From: a virus
Direction: 5' to 3' (one strand)
DNA length: 41,053 nucleotides
IMG/VR virus record: IMGVR_UViG_3300028384_000549
Location: 1-41,053 of that record
A model generated the notes under the pieces. It was not told the DNA's origin. It worked only from the letters and a program-made list of their open reading frames with translations, and made no database searches. The translations under genes and the position numbers were made by a program. This document shows, piece by piece, positions 24,379 to 31,557 of this stretch (positions within the stretch are counted from its first letter, which is position 1; each line of letters starts with the position of its first letter).

Positions 24379-25034
24379 TACCTGAGGTAAAGATAAATGA
24401 TAAATCATTTCCTATATTTTCAAATAGGAATTCAAACTTAGATTTCTTCCACATTAACAATGTAGCATTGGTGGCTAGTAGTGGTACTTTGTTAGATAAT
24501 GAATTTGGAAAGCAAATCGATGAGCATGATATGGTTATTAGATTTAATGCGGCTAGAGTAGATGGATATGAGAAGTATGTGGGTTCTAGAACAGATATCC
24601 GTATCTTAAACGGACACGCATTTAATGGTTCTACAAAAAAAGATGTTTGTTTGAATCACGACCCGAATTTCTTATCTAATTTAGAAAATGAAACATTTTT
24701 GATTAAATCATTCAATGCCGTTGAATTTATTGAAGGTGTGTTGATGAATGTTAACAAAACTCCTCTTAACTTTTTACACCCAAACTTTTTAATGTATTGT
24801 AATGGATTGGTATCTAAGCCAGAAGCTAGCGCCGGTTTAGTTGGGGTTATGTTAATGGTTACGTTGGGAATAAAACCAACATTGTATGGATACGGATTCT
24901 ATTCAGAACCCAACGATAGAGTACATTATTGGGAAGAGGTAAATCCTAATTGGAAAACAGGACATGGTTTTGATGAAGAACGTAGAATTATCGAAGAATT
25001 GGAAAGTAGAGAACTAATAAAGGTAGTGAAATGA
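24375..25034 (+). CDS. Sialyltransferase of GT29 type (sialyl motifs L, S, III and VS)
   Basis: A 219-residue protein carrying the sialyl motifs known mainly from animal sialyltransferases. Motif L spans residues 30-79: VALVASSGTLL, then IDEHDMVIRFNAA, then VGSRTDIRILN. Motif S is at about 150-173: ASAGLVGVMLMVTL followed by LYGYGF. Motif III is HYW at 184-186 and motif VS is H197-x3-E201. The cysteine pair that links motifs L and S in the eukaryotic enzymes is missing (positions hold valine and glycine). There is no signal or membrane segment, so it works in the cytoplasm. Directly behind neuA, it should transfer sialic acid from CMP; acceptor unknown. Confidence 0.85.
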   Translation: MIPEVKINDKSFPIFSNRNSNLDFFHINNVALVASSGTLLDNEFGKQIDEHDMVIRFNAARVDGYEKYVGSRTDIRILNGHAFNGSTKKDVCLNHDPNFLSNLENETFLIKSFNAVEFIEGVLMNVNKTPLNFLHPNFLMYCNGLVSKPEASAGLVGVMLMVTLGIKPTLYGYGFYSEPNDRVHYWEEVNPNWKTGHGFDEERRIIEELESRELIKVVK

Positions 25035-26146
25035 CTGAACACAATAATAAAGAAAATAAAATGAATTACACAAATGATAATGGTTATGCATTAACCTACG
25101 ATGATATTCAACTCGTACCAAAATTCTCAGAAATCAAATCGAGAAAAGGAATCAACTTAAATACTAAGTTGAGTAGAAGATATGGATTACTACGACCAAT
25201 TGTAGCATCACCTATGGATACCGTATGTGAATTTGATATGGCATACAAAATGGCAGAACTTGGTGGTGTGGGATGCATCCACAGATTTATGAGTATCAAA
25301 AAGCAATGTGATATTGTGAGTAGATTAAAGGAATCATTTTACTCAGATGATTTTGGTTTAGCTGAGAGCTGGGGTGTGATGTACGATGATTGGCATACTG
25401 AAGAACGTAGGATTCCGATTATGGCCGCCATCGGTGTTCAGGAAGAGGATAAGGATAGAGCTAACGCTCTTGTTAATGCAGGAGCAAATGTTCTTCTTAT
25501 TGATGTAGCACATGGTGACCATCAGAATGTTTTAGATATGGTTATTTGGTGCAAGCGGATGTTATCATCTCACGTTGATATTATCGCTGGAAACATTGCA
25601 ACAGCTGAAGCAGCAGAAAGATTAGAAGAGGCTGGTGCTGATGGATTGAGAGTTGGTATTGGTGGTGGTTCACTTTGTACAACCAGAGTTAAGACTGGAT
25701 TTGGTGTTCCAAACGTAACATCTTTAAAAGAAGTTGATTTGGTAGCAACCACACCAGTTATGGCTGATGGGGGAATCAGAAGTAGTGGTGATATCGCAAA
25801 AGCATTGGCTGTTGGTGCTGATTGTGTAATGCTGGGTTCTTTATTAGCAGGAACAGATGAAGCACCTGGTCAGATTGTAGAAACACCAAATGGGTTATAT
25901 AAGAGATACAGAGGTTCTGCTTCGTTGGAAACCAAAGTAACACATGGGCAAGAAGCAAGAAATGTTGAGGGTGAATCCACTACAATTCCATATAAGGGGG
26001 GTGTTAAGTTCATCATCAACGGATTGTTGGATGGTGTTAAATCAGCACTATCTTATGCCGGAGCAGAGAATCTGAGAGAATACATGCCACAATATGTGAT
26101 TGTAACGAATAGTGGTATTAGCGAAGCTAAACCACATTTATTGTGA
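25031..26146 (+). CDS. guaB: IMP dehydrogenase-like enzyme without CBS domains
   Basis: A 371-residue TIM-barrel enzyme. The catalytic loop is GGGSLCTTR with C216; VMADGGIRSSGDIAKAL and LYKRYRGSAS are IMP dehydrogenase-like. The CBS pair normally inserted near residue 100 is replaced by a short linker (DDFGLAESWGVMYDDWHTEE), so allosteric control by purine nucleotides should be lost. TRVKTGFGVP and EGESTTIPYKG look more like GMP reductase, so direction of the reaction is not certain. Start may be ATG 25031 (ATGA coupling) or ATG 25061 after an A-rich leader. Likely role: raise guanylate supply. Confidence 0.8.
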   Translation: MTEHNNKENKMNYTNDNGYALTYDDIQLVPKFSEIKSRKGINLNTKLSRRYGLLRPIVASPMDTVCEFDMAYKMAELGGVGCIHRFMSIKKQCDIVSRLKESFYSDDFGLAESWGVMYDDWHTEERRIPIMAAIGVQEEDKDRANALVNAGANVLLIDVAHGDHQNVLDMVIWCKRMLSSHVDIIAGNIATAEAAERLEEAGADGLRVGIGGGSLCTTRVKTGFGVPNVTSLKEVDLVATTPVMADGGIRSSGDIAKALAVGADCVMLGSLLAGTDEAPGQIVETPNGLYKRYRGSASLETKVTHGQEARNVEGESTTIPYKGGVKFIINGLLDGVKSALSYAGAENLREYMPQYVIVTNSGISEAKPHLL

Positions 26147-26151
26147 TAAAA

Positions 26152-26183
26152 TTTGGATATTAAATAAGTTATTCGTATATTAG
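26152..26183 (+). promoter_or_regulatory. Bacteroidota-type promoter P6
   Basis: TTTG at 26152-26155, 20-base spacer, TATATTAG at 26176-26183. The next ATG is at 26189, 6 bases beyond the box, exactly as at P1 (both read ...AGTAGTTATGG), so a leaderless transcript is predicted. Confidence 0.75.
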
Positions 26184-26188
26184 TAGTT

Positions 26189-28222
26189 ATGGATGCAAAT
26201 ACCACATATACAACTGAAGAGTTTGAGTTAGGTGATTATAAATTTACATATGCACATTGGGGACATCGTGCTGTACACAAAAAGAAATTCACCTTAGAGG
26301 ATATCCTAACTCAGACGGGATACCTGAAAGAAGGTGATATTGTGATAGATATTGGTGGGTTTTCTGGAGATACACCCATCTTATATTCAAACGCAGTTGG
26401 AAGTAGAGGTAAGGTAATTGCATTTGAACCAAATCCATATTCATATGCGGTATTAGAGGTAAATTCTCAGTTGAATCCACATTTGAATATACAAACTGTA
26501 AACAAAGCGATAACCGAAGAAGATGGTGAATACACATTTCATTATTCGGATAATGAGTATTGTAATGGTGGGTTTGCTAGTGATATTGATTTTGGTATAG
26601 GGGCTACTGGACACACAGTACCTCTAAACGTTAGTGGTGTTAATCTAACAAAATGGATTGATTCAAACTTAACGGATGAGGAAGTAGATAGAATCTCCTT
26701 TATAAAAATAGATACCGAAGGGTATGATTATAAGATATTACGTTCAAATAAAGAATTATTCAAACGTATCAGACCTATACTTGAAGTCGAATTGTATCCA
26801 GCACTAACTTTAAGAGAAGTAAAGGAGATGTACTCCATATTAACTGAAATTGGATATGGTGTATTTAAACAAAACAAATCGAGAGACTGTTCGGCCGGTT
26901 CATTAGATAGGAGATTATCAGAATCACAATTCATAAGATTATTCAATAATATAAAAAGTGGTGAGGATATAGTAGCATATCCGACCGAATTAATACCTAA
27001 AGATAAAAATATGTTAAGTAAAAAAGATATTTCATTCATTCAACCAAGCAGAAACAATCTAAAGTATCTGAAATGGTCGTATGAATCAATTAGAAAGAAT
27101 GGTGGAGATGAACCAACCATTTGCGTAGCTGATGATTTCAGTAGCGATGGAACTTGGGAGTGGTGTCAGGAGATGATGAAAAAAGACCCGAACTTCAAAG
27201 CAATCCGAAACGAAGGACCAACTCGATTAGGGCATACAATCCTATATGATAGATTGATAAATGAGGTAGCAACCACACCCATCGTAGGAATCTATCATGC
27301 GGATATGTACCTTTGTCCTGGCGCATTGGAATCTGTATTGGAACATATAGCACCATTAAGTGTTGTTTCGTTGACTCGAATCGAACCACCACTCCATCCC
27401 GATGGGCCTGAGAAGATTTTGATGGATTTTGGTATTGAGCCGGAAGAATTTGTGGAGATGGAAGATGAGTTACTACATCAGATTCCATCATTGAAGCAAG
27501 GTAGAACTACAGAGGGTATCTTTGCACCTTGGTTTTTGTTCAAAGAAGATTTTACATCAATTGGTGGACACGACCCTCTATTCGCACCACAATCAAAAGA
27601 GGATACTGATATATTTAACAGATTTCATTTGAATGGTTATAAGTTCATTCAGACTTGGGATGGGTTTGTATATCATATGACTTGTAGAGGTAGTAGATTT
27701 GCAGATGGAGCAAAAAGAAATCCAAATGGTGAAGTGTTTATGAAGAACAGAGAAACAGATGAGTGGTTAACTCAGAACCAGCGTTCTACTCGAAACTTCC
27801 TTAGAAAGTGGGGGCATTATTGTAAACATGATAGTTTGATGAAACCAATTGTACCACCTAAGTATGATGTACAATTCAGAATATTCAACGCAAATGAACT
27901 TATCCTAAGTATGCTTGAACCGTGGTGTGATAACATCTATGTGGATATTGAACAAAGCAAAATAGATGAGTATATTGAAAAAGAACAACCCGATACAGAT
28001 TATGATTTGACTCAGAGAATTAACAAAGATGGGGTGGATTCTGATATCATTTTGAGGTTTGATGCAAATAAATTTACTCAAAATTCATATAACATCATAC
28101 AACAACTATCTGCCATACTTGAGTCTAATGAAATTGAGGTTGGAACGTTCGAATTGGACATATTTGAGATAACGATAAACAAAGTAAAAACATACGAGCA
28201 CAACTTAATTCGATTGAATTGA
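26189..28222 (+). CDS. FkbM methyltransferase fused to GT2 glycosyltransferase
   Basis: A 677-residue multidomain protein. Residues about 1-245 are an FkbM-type SAM methyltransferase: VIDIGGFSGD at 52-61, VIAFEPNPYS near 75, IKIDTEGYDYKIL near 172. Residues about 280-520 are a GT-A glycosyltransferase: SFIQPSRNNLKYLKWSYESI, VADDFSSDGTW, and a D-x-D-like HADMYL. The last 120 residues are not recognised. Such a fusion would add a sugar and O-methylate it or a neighbour. It has its own promoter behind the sialic acid operon, and closes the glycan island. Confidence 0.85.
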   Translation: MDANTTYTTEEFELGDYKFTYAHWGHRAVHKKKFTLEDILTQTGYLKEGDIVIDIGGFSGDTPILYSNAVGSRGKVIAFEPNPYSYAVLEVNSQLNPHLNIQTVNKAITEEDGEYTFHYSDNEYCNGGFASDIDFGIGATGHTVPLNVSGVNLTKWIDSNLTDEEVDRISFIKIDTEGYDYKILRSNKELFKRIRPILEVELYPALTLREVKEMYSILTEIGYGVFKQNKSRDCSAGSLDRRLSESQFIRLFNNIKSGEDIVAYPTELIPKDKNMLSKKDISFIQPSRNNLKYLKWSYESIRKNGGDEPTICVADDFSSDGTWEWCQEMMKKDPNFKAIRNEGPTRLGHTILYDRLINEVATTPIVGIYHADMYLCPGALESVLEHIAPLSVVSLTRIEPPLHPDGPEKILMDFGIEPEEFVEMEDELLHQIPSLKQGRTTEGIFAPWFLFKEDFTSIGGHDPLFAPQSKEDTDIFNRFHLNGYKFIQTWDGFVYHMTCRGSRFADGAKRNPNGEVFMKNRETDEWLTQNQRSTRNFLRKWGHYCKHDSLMKPIVPPKYDVQFRIFNANELILSMLEPWCDNIYVDIEQSKIDEYIEKEQPDTDYDLTQRINKDGVDSDIILRFDANKFTQNSYNIIQQLSAILESNEIEVGTFELDIFEITINKVKTYEHNLIRLN

Positions 28223-28224
28223 TA

Positions 28225-28232
28225 TAGTTATA
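28225..28232 (+). promoter_or_regulatory. Candidate late promoter, TAGTTATA
   Basis: TAGTTATA fills the 16-base gap between two genes. If it acts like a T4 late -10 box, transcription would start at about 28238, at the next ATG (28239). Confidence 0.35.
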
Positions 28233-28238
28233 TGTGTT

Positions 28239-28478
28239 ATGATGTACTATATTTTACTTCCAGATGATTCGGATGATGGGGTTCAATACTCAACAAACGT
28301 ATTGGGTGAAATCTCATTTAAAAACTTTTGGGCAGACCAAGGATTCGAAATATTTCAAAGAATGGTTCATAAGTATCCTGATACGTTGGAACATATAAAA
28401 ATTAAAGATGAAAAGAGTAAAGAATACACACCAGAAGAGTTTTTGGATGTGATATCTAAGCTAAATATAATCCGTTAA
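28239..28478 (+). CDS. Small conserved-looking phage protein (79 aa)
   Basis: A 79-residue protein starting MMYYILLPDDSDD with LGEISFKNFWADQGFEIFQ in the middle and an acidic C-terminal helix (YTPEEFLDVISKL). This pattern recalls a small protein I have seen repeated in marine T4-like phages, but I know no function for it. The start may be either of the two adjacent ATGs at 28239 and 28242. Confidence 0.65.
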   Translation: MMYYILLPDDSDDGVQYSTNVLGEISFKNFWADQGFEIFQRMVHKYPDTLEHIKIKDEKSKEYTPEEFLDVISKLNIIR

Positions 28479-28483
28479 TTATA
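28476..28483 (+). promoter_or_regulatory. Candidate late promoter, TAATTATA
   Basis: TAATTATA overlaps the stop codon of the previous gene, and is followed by an A-rich leader with AAAGGA and ATG 28499. Weak on its own; counted because it fits the TANTTATA series. Confidence 0.3.
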
Positions 28484-28498
28484 CAAAAAAAGGAACAC

Positions 28499-28705
28499 AT
28501 GGGTAAGATTAGGATGAACGATTATGCATCCGACGAGTGGGATGATTTGGATGAACTACATGGTGGACGAGAGAAAATAAAAAGAAAAAACAATGGAAAA
28601 TCAAAAAACACGAATGAAGATGACCTTCACGAATCACAACGGCTGCCTGCCGGTTGGAGAGAGGGTGATAGTTTTATCGGTAGACGAAAAAAAGCAAGAA
28701 ATTAA
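28499..28705 (+). CDS. Small charged protein (68 aa), overlaps next ORF
   Basis: A 68-residue hydrophilic protein: acidic first part (DEWDDLDELHGG), then lysine-rich, then a C-terminal RLPAGWREGDSFIGRRKK. A Shine-Dalgarno-like AAAGGA precedes the ATG. More than half of it overlaps, in another frame, the ORF at 28593. No function recognised; composition suggests a disordered nucleic-acid or virion protein. Confidence 0.55.
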   Translation: MGKIRMNDYASDEWDDLDELHGGREKIKRKNNGKSKNTNEDDLHESQRLPAGWREGDSFIGRRKKARN

Positions 28706-28769
28706 ACTTGCTGACCCATTTGATAGAGAATGGGTTGTACCGATGGCATATGTTTTTCTTCCTGAATAA
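28593..28769 (+). CDS. Small protein (58 aa) in an overlapping frame
   Basis: A 58-residue ORF starting inside the previous gene in a different frame and ending one base before the next TACTTATA box. The second half, VGERVIVLSVDEKKQEIKLA and FDREWVVPMAYVFLPE, has the alternating pattern of a small beta-barrel, more protein-like than chance. It overlaps the upstream ORF by 113 bases. One of the two might be spurious, but this one alone explains the coding-like stretch 28706-28769. Confidence 0.5.
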   Translation: MENQKTRMKMTFTNHNGCLPVGERVIVLSVDEKKQEIKLADPFDREWVVPMAYVFLPE

Positions 28770-28777
28770 TACTTATA
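28770..28777 (+). promoter_or_regulatory. Candidate late promoter, TACTTATA
   Basis: TACTTATA directly after the stop codon at 28767-28769, with a 22-base A-rich leader before ATG 28800. Same octamer as at 15865 and 33106. Confidence 0.4.
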
Positions 28778-28799
28778 CAAAAGAACACTAAGGATTATT

Positions 28800-29108
28800 A
28801 TGCCAGCAAAATCAAAAGCACAACAAAAGTTTATGAGTTTGGTTTACGCTCTTAAAAAGGGTGATGTAAAACCTTCAGATGTATCGCAAGATGTGAAGGA
28901 TGCAGCTAAATCAATGAAAACAAAAGATGTAAAAGATTTTGTTGATACTAAGCAATCTAATTTACCTAACAAAGTTGAGGTAGCATTAGAGGAACTTATC
29001 AAAAAGATAGATGAAGAGTGGAGTGATAAGTACAAGCGGAGTATCGATTGTAATAATCCAAAGGGGTTTTCACAAAAAGCACATTGTGCTGGTAAAAAGA
29101 AAAAGTAA
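28800..29108 (+). CDS. DUF3008-like small basic protein
   Basis: A 102-residue protein beginning MPAKSKAQQKFMSLVYALKK, the signature of a small DUF3008-like family common in phages and bacteria, followed by helices ending SMKTKDVKDFVDTK. The C-terminal IDCNNPKGFSQKAHCAGKKK recurs, as I recall, at the ends of diverse phage proteins and may be a packaging or binding tag. Function unknown. A Shine-Dalgarno for the next gene follows at once. Confidence 0.7.
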   Translation: MPAKSKAQQKFMSLVYALKKGDVKPSDVSQDVKDAAKSMKTKDVKDFVDTKQSNLPNKVEVALEELIKKIDEEWSDKYKRSIDCNNPKGFSQKAHCAGKKKK

Positions 29109-29120
29109 TGGAGGAAATAA

Positions 29121-30002
29121 ATGTTATTAAAAGTTGGTTCACGTGGAAATGAAGTAAAATTATTACAAGAATTTCTTGGGATTGGAGCAGATGGGATTTT
29201 CGGTAAGGGAACTGAAGCAGCAGTTAAAGAGTTTCAAAAAATCAACGGTCTTACTGCTGATGGTATTGTTGGCCCTGCCACTTGGGATTGTATGGGTATC
29301 GCTACTACTGATGATTCTGAGAAGGCGTATGAAACGGAAAATGGTTTAATCGTAAACAGACATTTCCTTCCAGTTGGGGAATACAAATCAGGCCCAACAA
29401 ATAAAGAATATTGTTTCTTACATCATACTGCTGGATGGCACAATCCATACAATTGTATAGACCAATGGGGTAGAGATTCTCGTGGTGCTGTTGCAACTGA
29501 ATTTGTATTGGGTGGGCCATCGGTAAAAGGAAACGATGAATCATACGATGGTGTAATGGTTCAAGCATTTCCAGAAGGTGCATATGGATGGCACTTGGGA
29601 AAGAATGGTTCACAACACATGCATACACATTCAGTAGGTATCGAAGTATGTAACTTTGGATACGTTAAGGATGGTAAAACATATGCGGGAACCAGAGTAC
29701 ACGAATCACAATTGGTTGAATTAGATAAACCATTTAGAGGATTCAAAACTTGGCATAGATATTCGGATGACCAAATCGAAGCACTGAGATTATGGATTCT
29801 TTGGATTGGTGAAAGAGATGGTATTGATATCAGAGCTGGATTACCATCATTGGTTAAACAAAAAGGTGCAGATGCATTTGAGTTTAATGAGGATGCATAC
29901 TATGGTAAAGTGAAGGGTGTGTGGACTCACACAAACACTCGTAAAGATAAATTTGATATGTTTCCACAACAAGAGTTGTTGGATATGTTAGTGGGGTTAT
30001 AA
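29121..30002 (+). CDS. Endolysin: peptidoglycan-binding domain plus N-acetylmuramoyl-L-alanine amidase
   Basis: A 293-residue lysin. Residues 1-58 are a PG_binding_1 domain (LLKVGSRGNEVKLLQEFLG, DGIFGKGTEAAVKEFQ, DGIVGPATW). Residues about 85-260 are a PGRP/Amidase_2 zinc amidase: H101-H102 in FLHHTAGWH, SVGIEVCNFG with E175, and a C-terminal histidine in the GVWTHTNTR region. There is no signal peptide, so a holin is needed; two holin-like genes lie at 34121 and 34381. The start follows a strong GGAGG at 29110-29114. Confidence 0.93.
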   Translation: MLLKVGSRGNEVKLLQEFLGIGADGIFGKGTEAAVKEFQKINGLTADGIVGPATWDCMGIATTDDSEKAYETENGLIVNRHFLPVGEYKSGPTNKEYCFLHHTAGWHNPYNCIDQWGRDSRGAVATEFVLGGPSVKGNDESYDGVMVQAFPEGAYGWHLGKNGSQHMHTHSVGIEVCNFGYVKDGKTYAGTRVHESQLVELDKPFRGFKTWHRYSDDQIEALRLWILWIGERDGIDIRAGLPSLVKQKGADAFEFNEDAYYGKVKGVWTHTNTRKDKFDMFPQQELLDMLVGL

Positions 30003-30003
30003 T

Positions 30004-30117
30004 ATGAATCAGTTAGAAGATATATTTGATACGGACTGGTTCAAAGAACTTCCGTGGAAAAATAGAATATGGATTAGAATCAAAGTTGCATTCTTTGGAT
30101 TTATGGAGATGATGTAA
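30004..30117 (+). CDS. 37-residue hypothetical protein
   Basis: A short ORF, acidic first half (LEDIFDTDWFKELPW) and a basic amphipathic second half (NRIWIRIKVAFFGFMEMM). It fills the gap between endolysin and a small membrane protein, with its TAA overlapping the next ATG (TAATG). Packing supports it; function not recognised, possibly a peripheral membrane peptide. Confidence 0.5.
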   Translation: MNQLEDIFDTDWFKELPWKNRIWIRIKVAFFGFMEMM

Positions 30118-30305
30118 TGAAAAATTGGACTTCAGTAAGAGCAGTGTATCTACTCATGTCAATCGTACTATTATCGGCAATGGTGTTAGATAATTGGTGG
30201 GTAGTGGTATTTGTTATCGCTATGTTAAATGTTGGGGTATGGACTAAGTTTTGTCCATCTAAGTGGTTGTTTGAGAAGATTGGGTTAAGAAAGACGGAGC
30301 TCTAA
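30117..30305 (+). CDS. Small two-helix membrane protein (DUF2892-like)
   Basis: A 62-residue protein with two membrane helices (VYLLMSIVLLSAMVL and WWVVVFVIAMLNVGVW) and a C-terminal CPSKWLFEKIGLRK. The layout resembles DUF2892 inner-membrane proteins. The next gene, a sensor kinase, carries a similar CPPTLFLAKFGW after its first membrane helix, so the kinase membrane anchor may be related to this small protein. Confidence 0.65.
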   Translation: MKNWTSVRAVYLLMSIVLLSAMVLDNWWVVVFVIAMLNVGVWTKFCPSKWLFEKIGLRKTEL

Positions 30306-30306
30306 A

Positions 30307-31557
30307 ATGAGCGCTCTTTCTGGCATTTCGCTAAAATCAAAAATAGCACTGGCAGTAGCTGGTGTTATTATGTTAACCTTTTTTGTGGTTCAAACTTGTA
30401 TAGTATTTGAGTTATGCCCACCCACACTCTTCTTAGCTAAGTTTGGGTGGGGTTGTGTTGTTGCGTTTATGCCACCATTCTTTATGGTTGTTTCTGAGTT
30501 CATTGGAAACATCAAACTGAAGGAAGAGAGGATTGATTCTCAATTAGCAGGTATTAGCCAATCCAACTTAGTAGTAAAACTAACAATGGATGGTTACATT
30601 TTATCGGCAAATCCAAACTTTTGTACTCTTATGGGATGTGCTGAGGGTGAGGTTACAAAACAACCCCATAGTAGGATGGTTACACCTGAATATGCTAAAA
30701 GTAAAGAATATTTAGAGTTTTGGGAAAAATTAAGGAGAGGTGAGAGTATTACTGGTGAGTTTGAGAGGGTAGCTAAAGATGGTTCAAAAAGATGGTTATA
30801 TGGTAACTACACTCCAATCAAAAACAAAGATGGAGAGTACGATACAATTCTGAAAATAGCCACAGATGTTACAGCACAACATAAAGCAGAAGAAGTGGTA
30901 ACACAAAAGAATGCGTACTTAGAACACGCCGCAAAGATACTCAGACACGATATGCACAGTGGTATCAATACTTATATTCCTCGTGGGTTATCTTCACTAC
31001 GACGTAGGTTAGATGATGATAAAATCAAAGAGTTAAGAATAGGCGCACCACTACGAATGTTAGAGGAGGGGCTAAAGCATACACAAAAAGTATATGCTGG
31101 TGTTAAAGAGTTTACCAATTTGGTAAAAGAAGATGTTCAGCTCGATAAATCGGATTACGATATTAGACAAATACTTAAAGAATATTTATCATCTACATCT
31201 TACTCAAAGCAAGTGATGATTGATGAGTTACCAACTATATCAGTTAATCAGGCACTGTTTTGTACAGCTATCGATAATTTAATTAGAAATGGTTTGAAAT
31301 ATAATGATAGTTCCACTAAAATGGTCACTATTTATATGGAGAACGATTCTACGCTATGTGTAGAAGATAATGGTAGAGGATTGACATCTGAAGAATTCAA
31401 TGAGTTATCCAAACCATATGTAAGAAAGAAAGGACAAAAGGAAAGTGGTTCTGGATTGGGATTGAATATATGTATTTCGATTCTGAAAGAACATGGTTTT
31501 GAAATAAGTGCAGAGAAAGTTAACCCAGGAACTAAATTAAGGATAAAGGTAAAATGA
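30307..31557 (+). CDS. Membrane PAS-domain sensor histidine kinase
   Basis: A 416-residue kinase. Two membrane helices (about 14-33 and 47-66) enclose a very short outer loop. A PAS domain spans about 80-195 (SNLVVKLTMDGYILSANPNF to ILKIATDVTAQHK, the latter a PAC segment). The phospho-acceptor is H214 in LRHDMHSGIN. The ATP-binding domain has N-box DNLIRNGLKYND (324-334), G1 DNGRG (354-358) and G2 GSGLGL (381-386). All catalytic motifs are intact. It overlaps the response regulator by 4 bases. With almost no periplasmic part, it probably senses the membrane itself or a cytoplasmic cue through PAS. Confidence 0.92.
   Translation: MSALSGISLKSKIALAVAGVIMLTFFVVQTCIVFELCPPTLFLAKFGWGCVVAFMPPFFMVVSEFIGNIKLKEERIDSQLAGISQSNLVVKLTMDGYILSANPNFCTLMGCAEGEVTKQPHSRMVTPEYAKSKEYLEFWEKLRRGESITGEFERVAKDGSKRWLYGNYTPIKNKDGEYDTILKIATDVTAQHKAEEVVTQKNAYLEHAAKILRHDMHSGINTYIPRGLSSLRRRLDDDKIKELRIGAPLRMLEEGLKHTQKVYAGVKEFTNLVKEDVQLDKSDYDIRQILKEYLSSTSYSKQVMIDELPTISVNQALFCTAIDNLIRNGLKYNDSSTKMVTIYMENDSTLCVEDNGRGLTSEEFNELSKPYVRKKGQKESGSGLGLNICISILKEHGFEISAEKVNPGTKLRIKVK

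Noticed and set aside
24375-25034. Reading the gene after neuA as a GT42 or GT52 bacterial sialyltransferase
   Set aside because: The order and spacing of motifs (SSG, IDxHDxVxRFN, VGxxT, then SAGLVGVMLMVTL, HYW, HxxxE) fit GT29 sialyl motifs and not the short D/E-D-G or HP motifs of other bacterial families.
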